Of a stretch of DNA of 64,000 nucleotides, positions 1-7,581 are shown piece after piece. Within the stretch, counting starts at the first letter, position 1. Each line of letters starts with the position of its first letter. The stretch is taken from positions 24,159 through 88,158 of the forward strand of contig JBAYJM010000002.1 in assembly GCA_041665065.1 (NCBI GenBank), in the 5' to 3' direction. The DNA is from JBAYJM01 sp041665065. GTDB lineage: Bacteria > Patescibacteriota > Patescibacteriia > 2-01-FULL-39-33. Both the position numbers and the translations under genes were made by a program. A model generated the notes under the pieces. The model was not told the origin of the DNA. It saw only the letters and a list, made by a program, of their open reading frames with translations, and made no database searches.

Positions 1-6
1 GCCAGC

Positions 7-318
7 ATGGATAAGAAAGTCGCTCCAATCAAGCCTAGTGATGTTGCAAAACAAAAACAGGCGAGCTTTCCGAACGAAGTGCTGGAAGCGTTCAACCAGC
101 TAATCGCGGAAAAATTCAACAACGGTTACGCAACCATTCGCCAGGATGACGTGGTTGCAATACTGGTGGCAAAAGGTCTAAATAGACCAGAAATATTTAA
201 GAAAGGATGGTTGGATGTAGAGGGCATATACAGAAAGGCTGGATGGAAAGTGGCCTACGACAAACCCGCCTACAACGAATCCTATCCCGCAACCTTTACT
301 TTCTCAAAAAGGAGTTGA
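7..318 (+). CDS. small hypothetical protein, possibly phage-related
   Basis: A 103-residue soluble protein of unknown function with a Lys-rich N-terminus. The middle (about residues 24-60) reads as helices followed by a WLDVEGIYRKAGW segment and a short beta-like C-terminus ending in TFTFSKRS. The pattern 'WLDVE-IY--AGW-V-YDKP-YNESYPATF' reminds me of small proteins seen in phages and Patescibacteria, but that is memory, not a search. The gene is GC-richer than its neighbours. The ATG is six bases from the window edge, so its ribosome binding site and promoter cannot be judged and the true start could lie upstream. A hairpin with a short T-run follows the stop. Confidence 0.6.
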   Translation: MDKKVAPIKPSDVAKQKQASFPNEVLEAFNQLIAEKFNNGYATIRQDDVVAILVAKGLNRPEIFKKGWLDVEGIYRKAGWKVAYDKPAYNESYPATFTFSKRS

Positions 319-347
319 TCTTAGTTTGTACGTTCGTCTGTCGATTC

Positions 348-377
348 AGCCGCTCGGAGAATATCCAAGCGGCTTTT
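348..377 (+). terminator. probable rho-independent terminator
   Basis: A perfect 7-bp stem (AGCCGCT / AGCGGCT) with a 13-nt loop is followed by four T. It sits 30 bases after the stop of the first gene. The short T-run makes it weak. Confidence 0.5.
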
Positions 378-464
378 CAACCATCATGCTATCATGCTAA
401 ATTTGATAACTTAAATAGACTCTAACAAATCCGTAATTCTAAAAAACACCCACGGAAGGTCGTT

Positions 465-548
465 TTATTTATTTTTATCTTCCCTAGCCCCCATTATTAT
501 CGCTCCCACCACCAAAAGAATAATGACTATAATTCCAATTGCTATCAT
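465..548 (-). CDS. tiny single-pass membrane peptide (27 aa), uncertain
   Basis: An ATG-started frame of 27 residues, mostly Ile/Val/Leu, ending in a charged tail (AREDKNK), would give one transmembrane helix with the C-terminus in the cytoplasm. It lies immediately downstream of the frameshifted reductase on the same strand. No clear ribosome binding site is visible. A similar 28-residue peptide lies at 21596-21682. Chance translation of AT-rich DNA is a real alternative. Confidence 0.25.
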   Translation of the reverse strand: MIAIGIIVIILLVVGAIIMGAREDKNK

Positions 549-555
549 AATATTT

Positions 556-1244
556 TTAATTTAAAACCTTATACTTTAAGTTAATATAAGATGATTTTAA
601 TTTTTTAACACTAACAAGCTTTAACGCCCTTACCTTATTAATTTCTTTGACTGATTTCAGCGACTCGCCATCAATTAACGTGCTAGTATCTTTTCCTCCA
701 ATTAACAACGGTGCTATAACAATTGAAATCTTATCAATTAATCCTTCGCGCAAAAATTCAGAATTCAAGGTTCCTCCTGATTGTATAGTCATTCTTTTAA
801 CGCTATGCTTTTCCTTTAAGTCCTTAAATAATTTTTTAAAATCCACCTTATCTTTGAAATAAATTATTTCTAAATTCTTTTCATCCTTTCTGGCAAATGC
901 TGGATGATTTTTATTTGTAGTAACCAAGAAAAACTTAGCGCTTTTTTGATCATATTATCAATCCCCTTTGCATTTAGATGCGGTTTATTATCAATAATAA
1001 CAAATTTAACAACTGTCTTAGAAACATTTTTCCATTTGTTTACTCCCACCTTTGCAAATGTCCTGCCACTATTTAAAGAATAAAAATCTGTCAGCTTTTC
1101 AAGTTGATAATATTGCGACAATCCTTCTTTTACTCCTTTAATTTTTGGAAAATCCTTATCAGCATCCAAGCTGTCATTATCGCCTAATGATATTTTTCCA
1201 TCAACCGACATTAACATAAATAAGGTAGAAATTGGTTTTTGCAT
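556..1244 (-). pseudogene. RibD C-terminal / DHFR-like reductase, frameshifted
   Basis: Two overlapping frames together make one protein of the RibD C-terminal (5-amino-6-ribosylaminouracil reductase / dihydrofolate-reductase-like) family. The N-terminal part (start 1244) has the typical 'STLFMLMSVDGKISLGDND' opening. The C-terminal part has 'QSGGTLNSEFLREGLIDKISIVIAPLLIGG', written here only as the family landmarks GGTLN, LID and PLLIGG. The join is at a run of six A near 943-948 (plus-strand t's): adding one A restores a continuous reading MIKKSAKFFLVTTNKNH. This is therefore a one-base frameshift in a homopolymer. It may be a real inactivating change, a sequencing error, or slippage during expression. 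The family reduces pyrimidine or pterin intermediates with NADPH; which substrate is not clear here. Confidence 0.7.
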
Positions 1245-1348
1245 AGTATTATTGGTTGTTTATAGATGCATTATACCATTAAATTTAGCATATAATAATA
1301 CCCGCATTTTTTAAGGGGACACAATAACAACTTCCCAGGGCATCTCCT

Positions 1349-1374
1349 AAAAATCGCCTAGCTGGCGATTTTTT
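1349..1374 (+). terminator. hairpin with T-run between divergent genes
   Basis: AAAAATCGCC and GGCGATTTTTT form a strong stem with a T6 tail. It is oddly placed: 105 bases upstream of the minus-strand reductase start and only 15 bases upstream of the methyltransferase ATG. It must end a transcript begun upstream, or act as an attenuator of the methyltransferase. A TATAAT-like element at about 1294-1302 could start a short RNA ending here. Confidence 0.6.
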
Positions 1375-1389
1375 GATATTATAATATAT

Positions 1390-2220
1390 ATGAATAAAAA
1401 ACTTCCCCAAAATCATACCGGACTAGAGATGTATTTTTTGCCAAAAATTGCCAAGAAATACGCCGAACTGGAACAAAATGATAAAAATTTTCGGTTAGCT
1501 GAGATTGTTGACCGAACGATTATGCAAGAAATTAACGGATTGCCTGACCCGATTTATGCCGCCGAATTGGGCGGTGGCGCTCATCCCGACAGATACCATA
1601 AATTTTTCAAAAAATTGCTCACACAGCCGAAAGGCCATATTGATTGGGTGGATATTGCACCTCAAATGCTTAAGTTGGCAAAACAATACATTTCTAATGA
1701 AAAATATAAAAATAGAGAAGAGGTCATATCATTTATTGAAAGCGAAATGTTAGGATATTTAAAGAGTCTTAAAAATGAAAGGCTTGATCTGGCGATAATG
1801 AAATACACTTTTGATTTTATAAAAAATCTTGACAAACTATTTAAGCTACTCGCCAAAAAATTAAAAAAGGGCGGTAAATTAATTGCCACAATCGGTAACC
1901 TAAGTCCGGAGCTAAAAAGCTATTCCACAAATGCACGATTTTTATATAATGGAAAACAATTTCCGGACAATGAGACCCGGACACTAAAAGATGGCGATAA
2001 TTTTACAATCAAATTTTTCAAAGTATCAGGAGACCCAAATTCCGGCTACATTGAAGGGGCTGAAACTGTAAAATTTTTCTACTCTGCTAAAAAAATCAAA
2101 AGACTCAGTAAATTTTATAATTTTGATATTTTTCTTGGAGACTGGAAAGAATTTGTTAAGAGCGATGCACAAGACAAAGAGTCTATGGATCAAGGTATTC
2201 TTGTCTTAACTAAAAAATAA
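1390..2220 (+). CDS. class I SAM-dependent methyltransferase
   Basis: A 276-residue protein with a Rossmann methyltransferase core. Motif I is AELGGGAHPDRYHKF at about residues 58-72. The acidic strand-2 motif follows as WVDIAPQMLKLAKQY at about 86-100. LDLAIMKYTFDFI at about 132-144 matches motif IV/post-II. LKKGGKLIATIG at about 159-170 is the usual strand-5 element. The substrate cannot be read from the sequence. The gene stands alone between a hairpin upstream and an AT-rich gap downstream, with no obvious partner. Length and motif order are normal for a small-molecule methyltransferase of the methyltransf_25 type. Confidence 0.8.
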   Translation: MNKKLPQNHTGLEMYFLPKIAKKYAELEQNDKNFRLAEIVDRTIMQEINGLPDPIYAAELGGGAHPDRYHKFFKKLLTQPKGHIDWVDIAPQMLKLAKQYISNEKYKNREEVISFIESEMLGYLKSLKNERLDLAIMKYTFDFIKNLDKLFKLLAKKLKKGGKLIATIGNLSPELKSYSTNARFLYNGKQFPDNETRTLKDGDNFTIKFFKVSGDPNSGYIEGAETVKFFYSAKKIKRLSKFYNFDIFLGDWKEFVKSDAQDKESMDQGILVLTKK

Positions 2221-2397
2221 TCAACTTGTGGTTTATTGATAGAATTAAGGCATGGTTAAAAAAGATTTGATAAAAAGCGGCATAAGTTTTTTACCGACGG
2301 CAACGCCTATATTACTAAGTTAAAATAATAATTTTTGTAAATAAAAAAATGGCCCGTAAGGTGGAACCGTACCTGTCTGAATTGCCTCGCTGAGCAA

Positions 2398-2640
2398 TCA
2401 GACTGTTGGGATCTGCTGGCACCATTTGTAGGCCATGACCACGGCCGTTACTAATGCCACGGCCGCGAAGGCATAGCCGAAGCTGAGTGCAGGCGCACAC
2501 ACACAGTAGCCCAGAACCAAGAAGGCTACAGATGCAACCGCCGCAACAATAATGGTGCTAAAGCTCCACCTATTTCCGACGATTATGTTGGCCAAAATGA
2601 CCACCGCAACAGCGATGGCAACTAATGAGTCTATACTCAA
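2398..2640 (-). CDS. small integral membrane protein (80 aa)
   Basis: The protein is almost entirely hydrophobic, with three likely membrane segments: SLVAIAVAVVILANIIV, IIVAAVASVAFLVLGYCVCA and FAAVALVTAVVMAYKW. The start is TTG, chosen because GGGAG lies about 7 bases upstream; there is no ATG in this position. It begins 24 bases after the stop of the aminotransferase gene and has the same high GC, so the two are probably co-transcribed and share an origin. Function is unknown. Two cysteines in the second helix (YCVCA) are the only distinctive residues. Confidence 0.65.
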   Translation of the reverse strand: MSIDSLVAIAVAVVILANIIVGNRWSFSTIIVAAVASVAFLVLGYCVCAPALSFGYAFAAVALVTAVVMAYKWCQQIPTV

Positions 2641-2664
2641 TTATCTTCTCCCGCCGTCTCTACC

Positions 2665-3945
2665 CTAAAGATTCCCCAAGACATCCCTGGTTATTTTCAC
2701 AAACCGTCTCACATCCGCCATGCCATTAGCATAGCCAAATGAGGCACGGATTGCTCCAGGTTGACCCATCAACTGCATTATCTCTTCGTGCGACAGACCT
2801 CCTTTCCGATATAGCCGCTTATATTCGTCCGGATCATAACCAAAAATCTGTTCGCCTACGCCTGGGTTACAGAAACACCCCGAGCGAACGTAAAGCCCTT
2901 GCTCATTGGCCAGCCTTTCGAACGTTGAGGAGTCAAGGAACTCGCCCCTCCGCCGTACACTGAAAGCAACAATATCCGTGCCACGGGGACTGTGTATCAC
3001 TATGGAGCTTCCGTTGTACCCCATAGTACTTAACTCGTCGTAGAGAGCAGTCGCCAAAGAGACGGCGTGTCCCTTAGCATCGCCAAGACTCTCCATAAAA
3101 CCAAGCCCCGCCTTAACCGCGGGTATCATGCCGAAGTCGACCGTTCCATCCTCGAATTTGGCAGAGCCAGATTCATGAACGAAAAAGTCGTTCCCCACGC
3201 CCACAAACCGTATCGACCCGCCGGCAAACCATTTCTTCTCCAGCCGTGGATAAGCCTCTTTGCGGATCAACAGACATCCCACTCCGGTTGGAAATCCAAA
3301 CATCTTGTAAAACGAGATCGGCAGGAAATCAGGCTTAACCACGCTAAGGTCAAGCCGTTGGTTTGAGCAGTACGATGCGGCGTCCAAAAGGACGCTCCAT
3401 CCATTTGCCTGAGCCAAAGACACCCAACCGAGATTGTGCTGGATCCCGGTAAAGTTGGACTTGGCCGGATAGGCAAATAGCCTCGGGCCAGTCAGCTTGG
3501 CAGCCAACATTCGCCTAAGACTTTTCTCATTTACCGTGAGATCCTCATTTAGGGGTACATATTGCGTAGATGCCCCGCTATATCTTGCAACCTCACGTAC
3601 GCCATTGACCGAATTATGGTTATCGGCCGTTGCCAGGAAATGTCCTCCCATAAAGTCAAAATGCCTAAGAACCCCAATCGCGCCTGTTGCATTGGGCGTA
3701 AATACCACACCATATTCGTCGGGCGAAGCATTGAAATATGCGAGCACAGCTGCCCGTGTTTCCATAATCTCCGCCGTCGCCCTAGCTGAGAGCTCATGCA
3801 AAGAGTGTGGATTACCCAAAGAAGTGCACTTCAAATATTGACAATGCACATCAATGAGAAATGCGGGAGGTAATGCGGCTCCTGTCCAATCCGCATAAAT
3901 CTCCCTTGGGAGTATCTGCGGAAACTGCCCTTTTAAGCTCCTCAA
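2665..3945 (-). CDS. class V aminotransferase, MOCOS-like (sulfurase domain)
   Basis: A 426-residue PLP enzyme of the class V (cysteine desulfurase) fold. Visible landmarks are DNHNSVNG near residue 109, the cofactor-binding Asp in LLDAAS (D188), the Schiff-base Lys in SFYKMFGFPTG (K214), and RSGCFCNPG near residues 355-362. The last motif matches the Cys-rich loop of eukaryotic molybdenum-cofactor sulfurases (MOCOS N-terminal domain), which mobilise sulfur from cysteine. C357 or C359 would carry the persulfide. No MOSC domain is fused, so the acceptor is unknown. Start is TTG, supported by GGAGGG 8 bases upstream. It has a near-consensus promoter and a leader hairpin, and it is GC-rich compared with the neighbouring genes, which suggests transfer. 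Confidence 0.8.
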   Translation of the reverse strand: MRSLKGQFPQILPREIYADWTGAALPPAFLIDVHCQYLKCTSLGNPHSLHELSARATAEIMETRAAVLAYFNASPDEYGVVFTPNATGAIGVLRHFDFMGGHFLATADNHNSVNGVREVARYSGASTQYVPLNEDLTVNEKSLRRMLAAKLTGPRLFAYPAKSNFTGIQHNLGWVSLAQANGWSVLLDAASYCSNQRLDLSVVKPDFLPISFYKMFGFPTGVGCLLIRKEAYPRLEKKWFAGGSIRFVGVGNDFFVHESGSAKFEDGTVDFGMIPAVKAGLGFMESLGDAKGHAVSLATALYDELSTMGYNGSSIVIHSPRGTDIVAFSVRRRGEFLDSSTFERLANEQGLYVRSGCFCNPGVGEQIFGYDPDEYKRLYRKGGLSHEEIMQLMGQPGAIRASFGYANGMADVRRFVKITRDVLGNL

Positions 3946-3986
3946 GTCTCAATCCCTCCAGCACCAAACTAAATTGTCAAAGAAAT

Positions 3987-4010
3987 CCGCAATCCCATCA
4001 GAGATTGCGG
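3987..4010 (-). promoter_or_regulatory. leader hairpin of the MOCOS-like gene
   Basis: A perfect 8-bp stem (CCGCAATC / GATTGCGG) with an 8-nt loop lies in the predicted 5' untranslated region, about 40 bases before the TTG start. It has no T-run, so it is not a terminator. It may stabilise the transcript or bind a regulator. Confidence 0.45.
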
Positions 4011-4037
4011 CCATACTTCTATACAAGAAGATATAAA

Positions 4038-4066
4038 ATAATAGCATATTTGTAAGATTGTGTCAA
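4038..4066 (-). promoter_or_regulatory. sigma-70 type promoter for the MOCOS-like gene
   Basis: On the minus strand TTGACA (4061-4066) and TATTAT (4038-4043) are separated by 17 bases, a near-consensus vegetative promoter. Transcription would start near 4031, giving a leader of about 85 bases. Confidence 0.75.
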
Positions 4067-4166
4067 TATAGCGATTATTGACTAACTCACCGTTTTGTGG
4101 TAAGCTTAACTTGCCTCTTATTTATTGCGGTTTTCCCAAGCTGTCTTATATAAGGGTTCTGTGGGG

Positions 4167-4182
4167 CGTTGATTTATCAACG
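4167..4182. promoter_or_regulatory. short perfect palindrome upstream of the cold-shock gene
   Basis: CGTTGAT-TT-ATCAACG is a 7-bp inverted repeat about 90 bases before the cold-shock ATG, in the 326-bp divergent gap 3946-4271. It could be an operator or a leader hairpin. The rest of this gap holds the minus-strand promoter at 4038-4066 and no further gene. Confidence 0.35.
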
Positions 4183-4271
4183 GGGGCCACGGAGTGTAGT
4201 AAGTATAGAAATATAGTCGAATTTCTGTTTGCTATTCGAAGAGTTTAATTCACTTTATTTCTACAATTATT

Positions 4272-4472
4272 ATGCAAGGAACTATCAAAAAATTGGTTAC
4301 TGATAAATACTTCGGTTTTATCAGCCAAGAAGGCAGCGATAAGGACGTGTTCTTCCACAAAGACAAGCTTGAAGGAGTTACTTTTGAAGAACTTAAAGAA
4401 GGCGATATTTTATCTTTTGAAGTTGAACAAGGCCAAAGAGGTCCATCAGCTATCAACATAAAAAGAGTCTAA
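4272..4472 (+). CDS. csp: cold-shock domain protein
   Basis: A 66-residue single OB-fold protein of the CspA family. The RNA-binding motifs are RNP1 as KYFGFI (about residues 12-17) and RNP2 as DVFFH (about 24-28). The second Phe-rich site and the C-terminal SAINIKRV strand are in place, and the length is normal. Family members bind single-stranded RNA and DNA and melt RNA structure, often acting as antiterminators. The gap upstream is long for this genome, which fits a regulated leader as in other csp genes. A clear terminator follows at 4492-4522. The gene is monocistronic. Confidence 0.93.
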   Translation: MQGTIKKLVTDKYFGFISQEGSDKDVFFHKDKLEGVTFEELKEGDILSFEVEQGQRGPSAINIKRV

Positions 4473-4491
4473 CTTTATCTAAAGTCTTTTC

Positions 4492-4522
4492 AAAAAAAAT
4501 CGCCGAACCGGCGATTTTTTTT
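4492..4522 (+). terminator. rho-independent terminator after csp
   Basis: An A8 run, the stem ATCGCCG / CGGCGAT with a short loop, and T8. The symmetry would allow it to work in both directions. Confidence 0.85.
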
Positions 4523-4567
4523 GAAGCTTAGCACCGACTGAATCAAGGCTCTTAACAAAAAAATATT

Positions 4568-4738
4568 ATGAAAAGAAAAAAATTTGTGACAGGCCAATCA
4601 AGATATTGCCAAAACTGCGGCGCAGAATCAATCAAGCTATATAAGGTTACACCGGAAAGCCAAAAATCTTCTCACCTGCAGTATTGCCAAAAATGTTATG
4701 ATAAACATAATGCTAAAATAGCAGTGCCTACGAATTAA
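4568..4738 (+). CDS. small zinc-ribbon protein (56 aa)
   Basis: A 56-residue protein starting at ATG with a basic N-terminus (MKRKKF). It has two CxxC knuckles, YCQNCG at about residues 14-19 and YCQKCY at about 39-44, spaced as in a zinc ribbon. Function is unknown; it is probably a small nucleic-acid-binding or ribosome-associated protein. The frame is closed by TAA and bracketed by its own terminator and that of the cold-shock gene, so it is a separate small transcription unit. Confidence 0.7.
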   Translation: MKRKKFVTGQSRYCQNCGAESIKLYKVTPESQKSSHLQYCQKCYDKHNAKIAVPTN

Positions 4739-4749
4739 AAATGAACTGC

Positions 4750-4786
4750 AAAAAAATACCCAACTCAGTTGGGGTATTTTTTTTTG
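4750..4786 (+). terminator. rho-independent terminator
   Basis: AAAAAATACCC-aactcagtt-GGGGTATTTTTT with a T9-10 tail, directly after the zinc-ribbon gene. Confidence 0.85.
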
Positions 4787-4884
4787 GCCCTTTTTTAATA
4801 AGATAAATTTTAAAGTATATTAAACAACCATTTGCACATAAAGATTTTTTTATATATATTTAATTAATAATCTTAAAACTATCT

Positions 4885-5490
4885 ATGAGCTTTGAAGTAA
4901 CACATATTCACTTTGCTGTTGATCTAAAAGAGCATTATCAAATCAAAGACATTAAATCTTATATCCTGGGTTCCATTTATCCCGATAGTCGGTATATAAC
5001 AAAAGTTGACCGAGAACTAGCCCATAGCAAAGAATCACTGTCAGACAGTTTTATTGACTCTGATTTTAAAAAAGGCTGGCAAGCGCATTGCGTCTGTGAT
5101 TCTATATACGACCGATTGGAAACAGAACTATTTGGTGAATTTGATGATGCAATTCTTCGCAACGCGATAAAAATTGTAGCCGATATCTATGACAGGCAAA
5201 GCTTCAATGTTCAGAAATAACTTCCCTATCTTAACTCAGCACAAAATCCCCTCGGCGAAGATATTAATAAAGTTAAAGAATTCAATCTGCTGATAAAAAG
5301 AATATATGATAGCAAAACAGTTTGTACCATGGATGATTATAGAGATCTCTTTAAGGGACTGGGAATAGATGACATTAACGGCGAAAAAATTATAACAAAA
5401 GCCGAAGAGCTTTTGGCGAATAAAGAAGTGGCACCAAAATTTGAATCTTTGTATAGCCGCATCATAGACAGTTGGAAAAATTTCATTTAA
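4885..5490 (+). pseudogene. zinc-dependent phospholipase-C-like protein, split by an in-frame TAA
   Basis: The frame opens at 4885 (MSFEVTHIHFAVDL) and meets TAA at 5218-5220 after 111 codons. It then continues in the same frame, without a break, to a second TAA at 5488-5490, giving 90 more sensible codons ending SLYSRIIDSWKNFI. The full product would be about 201 residues plus the stop. The N-terminal part has THIHFA, GSIYPDSRY, the HS of ELAHSKE and GWQAHCVCD, a spacing of His/Asp residues like the zinc-dependent phospholipase C / S1-P1-type metal site (Pfam PF00882-like). One base change (AAA TAA CTT) accounts for the split. It may be a true nonsense mutation, a population variant, or readthrough. 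Standalone function of the 111-residue piece is doubtful because the metal site would be incomplete. Confidence 0.6.
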
Positions 5491-5541
5491 AAATCCATCA
5501 CCCTATTATACTCAGATAATAAATCCAATATTTACAACAAT

Positions 5542-5570
5542 AAAAACATCCGCCGAGGCGGATGTTTTTA
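5542..5570 (+). terminator. rho-independent terminator
   Basis: AAAAACATCCGCC-ga-GGCGGATGTTTTT, a long perfect stem with T5, 50 bases after the second stop of the split phospholipase-like gene. It supports transcription through the premature stop. Confidence 0.8.
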
Positions 5571-5603
5571 TGTAAGTCAAACAAACCTTTTATCCAATTT
5601 GAC

Positions 5604-5632
5604 TTGAAATTTAAATGATTTTCCATTATAAT
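5604..5632 (+). promoter_or_regulatory. sigma-70 type promoter for the hotdog dehydratase
   Basis: TTGAAA (5604-5609), a 17-base spacer and TATAAT (5627-5632). The start would be near 5639, about 40 bases before the ATG. Confidence 0.75.
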
Positions 5633-5678
5633 TTGGAAAGGTGATTTTCAAACGGAAGCCACAACAACGGGGGGCAGT

Positions 5679-6134
5679 ATGGAAACTAAAACCGGTACCA
5701 TTCATCTCACCCGAGATGGAATACAAGAGCTGATTCCCCATCGGGATGACGCTCTGCTTATTGACAATGCGGCCGTAGATCCGGAAACGAACACGGCCAC
5801 AAGCATCTGGACGGCAATTGGTGTGCTTGGACATTACCCTGACATGCCACTAACTCCAGGGCACATCACAGACGAGGCATTGGCACTACTCTGTGGAGTT
5901 TTGTATAAGCAATGCCATCCCGACACTCAAGGAAAGCCAGTACTGTTCTCCAAAGAAATGCGGTACTGGCGACCGATAACGCCGGGACAAACCGTAACGC
6001 TGAATGCAAAGTATGTGGGCCTAGGCCGTGGTGGTGCGGTTCTTATATTTGACGTCAAGGCCACCATCCTGGTAAATGGGCGGGAGAAAGATGCCGTCAT
6101 AGGAACAATCAGCGCCTGCATAGTATCTGCCTAG
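5679..6134 (+). CDS. hotdog-fold beta-hydroxyacyl-ACP dehydratase-like protein
   Basis: A 151-residue FabZ/FabA-type hotdog protein. The family opening I-ELIPHRDDALLID is at about residues 15-29. The catalytic loop GHYPDMPLTPGHI follows at about 51-63, holding the His, with the Glu in ITDEALALL just after. The central helix and the C-terminal strands (VKATILVNG) complete one hotdog. FabZ removes water from 3-hydroxyacyl-ACP in fatty-acid synthesis. Patescibacteria usually lack that pathway and no other fab gene is nearby, so the role here is uncertain. The gene is GC-rich, has GGGGGG before the ATG, its own consensus promoter and its own terminator. It therefore looks like a self-contained acquired unit. 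Confidence 0.8.
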   Translation: METKTGTIHLTRDGIQELIPHRDDALLIDNAAVDPETNTATSIWTAIGVLGHYPDMPLTPGHITDEALALLCGVLYKQCHPDTQGKPVLFSKEMRYWRPITPGQTVTLNAKYVGLGRGGAVLIFDVKATILVNGREKDAVIGTISACIVSA

Positions 6135-6163
6135 CATTATGGCCAATTGTTATCACATTAAAC

Positions 6164-6203
6164 AGGTCTCTCAAACGTGGAGGATTGAGGGCCTATTTTT
6201 TTT
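6164..6203 (+). terminator. rho-independent terminator after the hotdog gene
   Basis: AGGTCTCTCAA and TTGAGGGCCT pair imperfectly around a 10-nt loop and are followed by T8. Confidence 0.65.
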
Positions 6204-6237
6204 GCAAAAAAAAGCCGCCCCAAAGGGGCGGACTTTA
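6204..6237 (-). terminator. rho-independent terminator of the pilin-like operon
   Basis: Read on the minus strand, GTCCGCCCC-ttt-GGGGCGGC is followed by T8. It lies 11 bases after the last pilin-like gene. Confidence 0.85.
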
Positions 6238-6247
6238 AAAAAATAGA

Positions 6248-6658
6248 CTAGGTAGCATTACTAATTCCCTGGCCGATTATAACATCAAATACAAATTGAG
6301 TTATGGCAAAAGCCAAGAAAATTACAATCACCGCAATAATTCCTTGAATAATTATCGCTTTAGCCTTTTTTATCTTGGTCTCATCACCCTGGGCAAGCAA
6401 CCAAAGGAAACCGGCGTAGATTATAAATAGAATAAATACTACAGCCAAAAATCCTAACACTACAATAATAATATTGCCAATGGTATCTATCAATGGCTTA
6501 TCTCCTAAATTTCCGGTAGTGCCCAAACCAGTATTAGTGAGATTAATATTGACTTGCTCCTGAATGGTGGCAGATGTTACCATCGGCACCGCCAAGAATG
6601 CCATCAAAACCAAAGACGTGACAATGGTTTTGTAGTTTCTTAAAAAAAAGTTTTTCAT
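6248..6658 (-). CDS. VirB2/TrbC-like two-helix membrane protein (pilin-like), fifth of the set
   Basis: A 136-residue protein with a signal-peptide-like N-terminus (ending near PMVTSA), a short polar segment, then two membrane helices joined by the basic loop LLAQGDETKIKKAKAIIIQG. That arrangement is typical of TrbC/VirB2-type pilin subunits. In conjugative systems these are processed and assembled as the pilus or secretion channel. In Patescibacteria several copies often occur in tandem and their role is not settled. It is the distal gene of the operon 10052 to 6248, just before the terminator. The shared loop with the four other copies shows gene duplication. Confidence 0.75.
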   Translation of the reverse strand: MKNFFLRNYKTIVTSLVLMAFLAVPMVTSATIQEQVNINLTNTGLGTTGNLGDKPLIDTIGNIIIVVLGFLAVVFILFIIYAGFLWLLAQGDETKIKKAKAIIIQGIIAVIVIFLAFAITQFVFDVIIGQGISNAT

Positions 6659-6703
6659 AGTTTTTTTAATTTTTTTATTTAAATGAATTTGATTTTGATA
6701 TTA

Positions 6704-7087
6704 TTATCTGCCAACCTTATTGAATAAAACACTAAAAAAGAAAAAGTAAGTAATGCCATAAGACAAGAACATTATGACAACGCCGGCAGTAGACCAAATG
6801 AGAAGATCCTTTGCCTTTTTAATCTTAGTGGTCTCGCCCTGAGCTAAGAGCCACAGCAATCCAGCATAAACCACTAAAATCAGAAAAATAATGGCAACGG
6901 CTCCCAGGATACCCATAATAATTGTTCCGGTCAAAGTAGAAAAATTACCCTCCAAGCCTATTGCTTTTCCGGTTGCTTCTAACTTTGTCCGAGGGCTTGC
7001 GGCAGAGCAAAAAGAGCCGATACTCATCATAGACATAAATAAGGCTATGGCCGAAACGTTTATTATTTTACTTACTTTGTTTTTCAT
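6704..7087 (-). CDS. VirB2/TrbC-like two-helix membrane protein (pilin-like), fourth of the set
   Basis: A 127-residue protein. An N-terminal hydrophobic signal ends near SFCSAASP, and two membrane helices flank LLAQGETTKIKKAKDLLIW. The core is closely related to the product of 6248-6658. The second helix is followed by FFFFSVLFNKVGR, more aromatic than in the other copies. Same strand and direction as the rest of the set, with short gaps, so co-transcription is likely. Assembly as a surface pilus or channel is inferred from the family only. Confidence 0.75.
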   Translation of the reverse strand: MKNKVSKIINVSAIALFMSMMSIGSFCSAASPRTKLEATGKAIGLEGNFSTLTGTIIMGILGAVAIIFLILVVYAGLLWLLAQGETTKIKKAKDLLIWSTAGVVIMFLSYGITYFFFFSVLFNKVGR

Positions 7088-7128
7088 GTCTTTGAAGAAG
7101 GGAGGGGAAATCCCCTCCCTATAAACTG

Positions 7129-7536
7129 TTAGAATTTAATTGAACTGCCAGTTGCATTACTTAAGTTGTTTAAAACAAACATAGCGATAGCGACAGCGGC
7201 AAAAATAATGACTAAGCCGATAATTCCTGAGTAAATTAATTTTTTAGCCTTTTCAACTTTGGTATCATCACCCTGAGCGGTCATCCATTTGAAGCCGCCA
7301 AGAAGAATGATCAAAACGGCAACGATTCCCAAAAAGCTCAAGATAATATATACAATACTTCCAATTATATTAGGCAACTCTTGATTGGTTTGTATGCCTG
7401 CAGCATTTGTGAATTCACCTGTAATATCAGATCCATTTACAAGTTGAGCACTTGCGACAACAGGCAAGGCGACCATAGCTAGAAGCGCTAAAGATATAAT
7501 AAAAGCGCCGATTTTTTTGCTGGTAATTTTTTTCAT
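7129..7536 (-). CDS. VirB2/TrbC-like pilin-like protein with strong expression signals, third of the set
   Basis: A 135-residue protein with a clear signal peptide (cleavage likely after VASA, about residue 30), an acidic linker and two membrane helices around WMTAQGDDTKVEKAKKLIYSG. Unlike its neighbours it has a strong ribosome binding site (AAGGGGG about 8 bases before the ATG) and its own promoter-like element at 7582-7610. It may therefore be the major subunit, made in excess over the others. The C-terminus ends NNLSNATGSSIKF, outside the membrane by prediction. Confidence 0.78.
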   Translation of the reverse strand: MKKITSKKIGAFIISLALLAMVALPVVASAQLVNGSDITGEFTNAAGIQTNQELPNIIGSIVYIILSFLGIVAVLIILLGGFKWMTAQGDDTKVEKAKKLIYSGIIGLVIIFAAVAIAMFVLNNLSNATGSSIKF

Positions 7537-7581
7537 TTCGTCACCCCCTTTCTGTATGGATTTTAATTATTTAATATAATA

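Noticed and set aside
2340..2400. Terminator for the MOCOS-like unit at the T-run near 2343-2349
   Set aside because: There is a T7 on the minus strand but no convincing stem directly before it.
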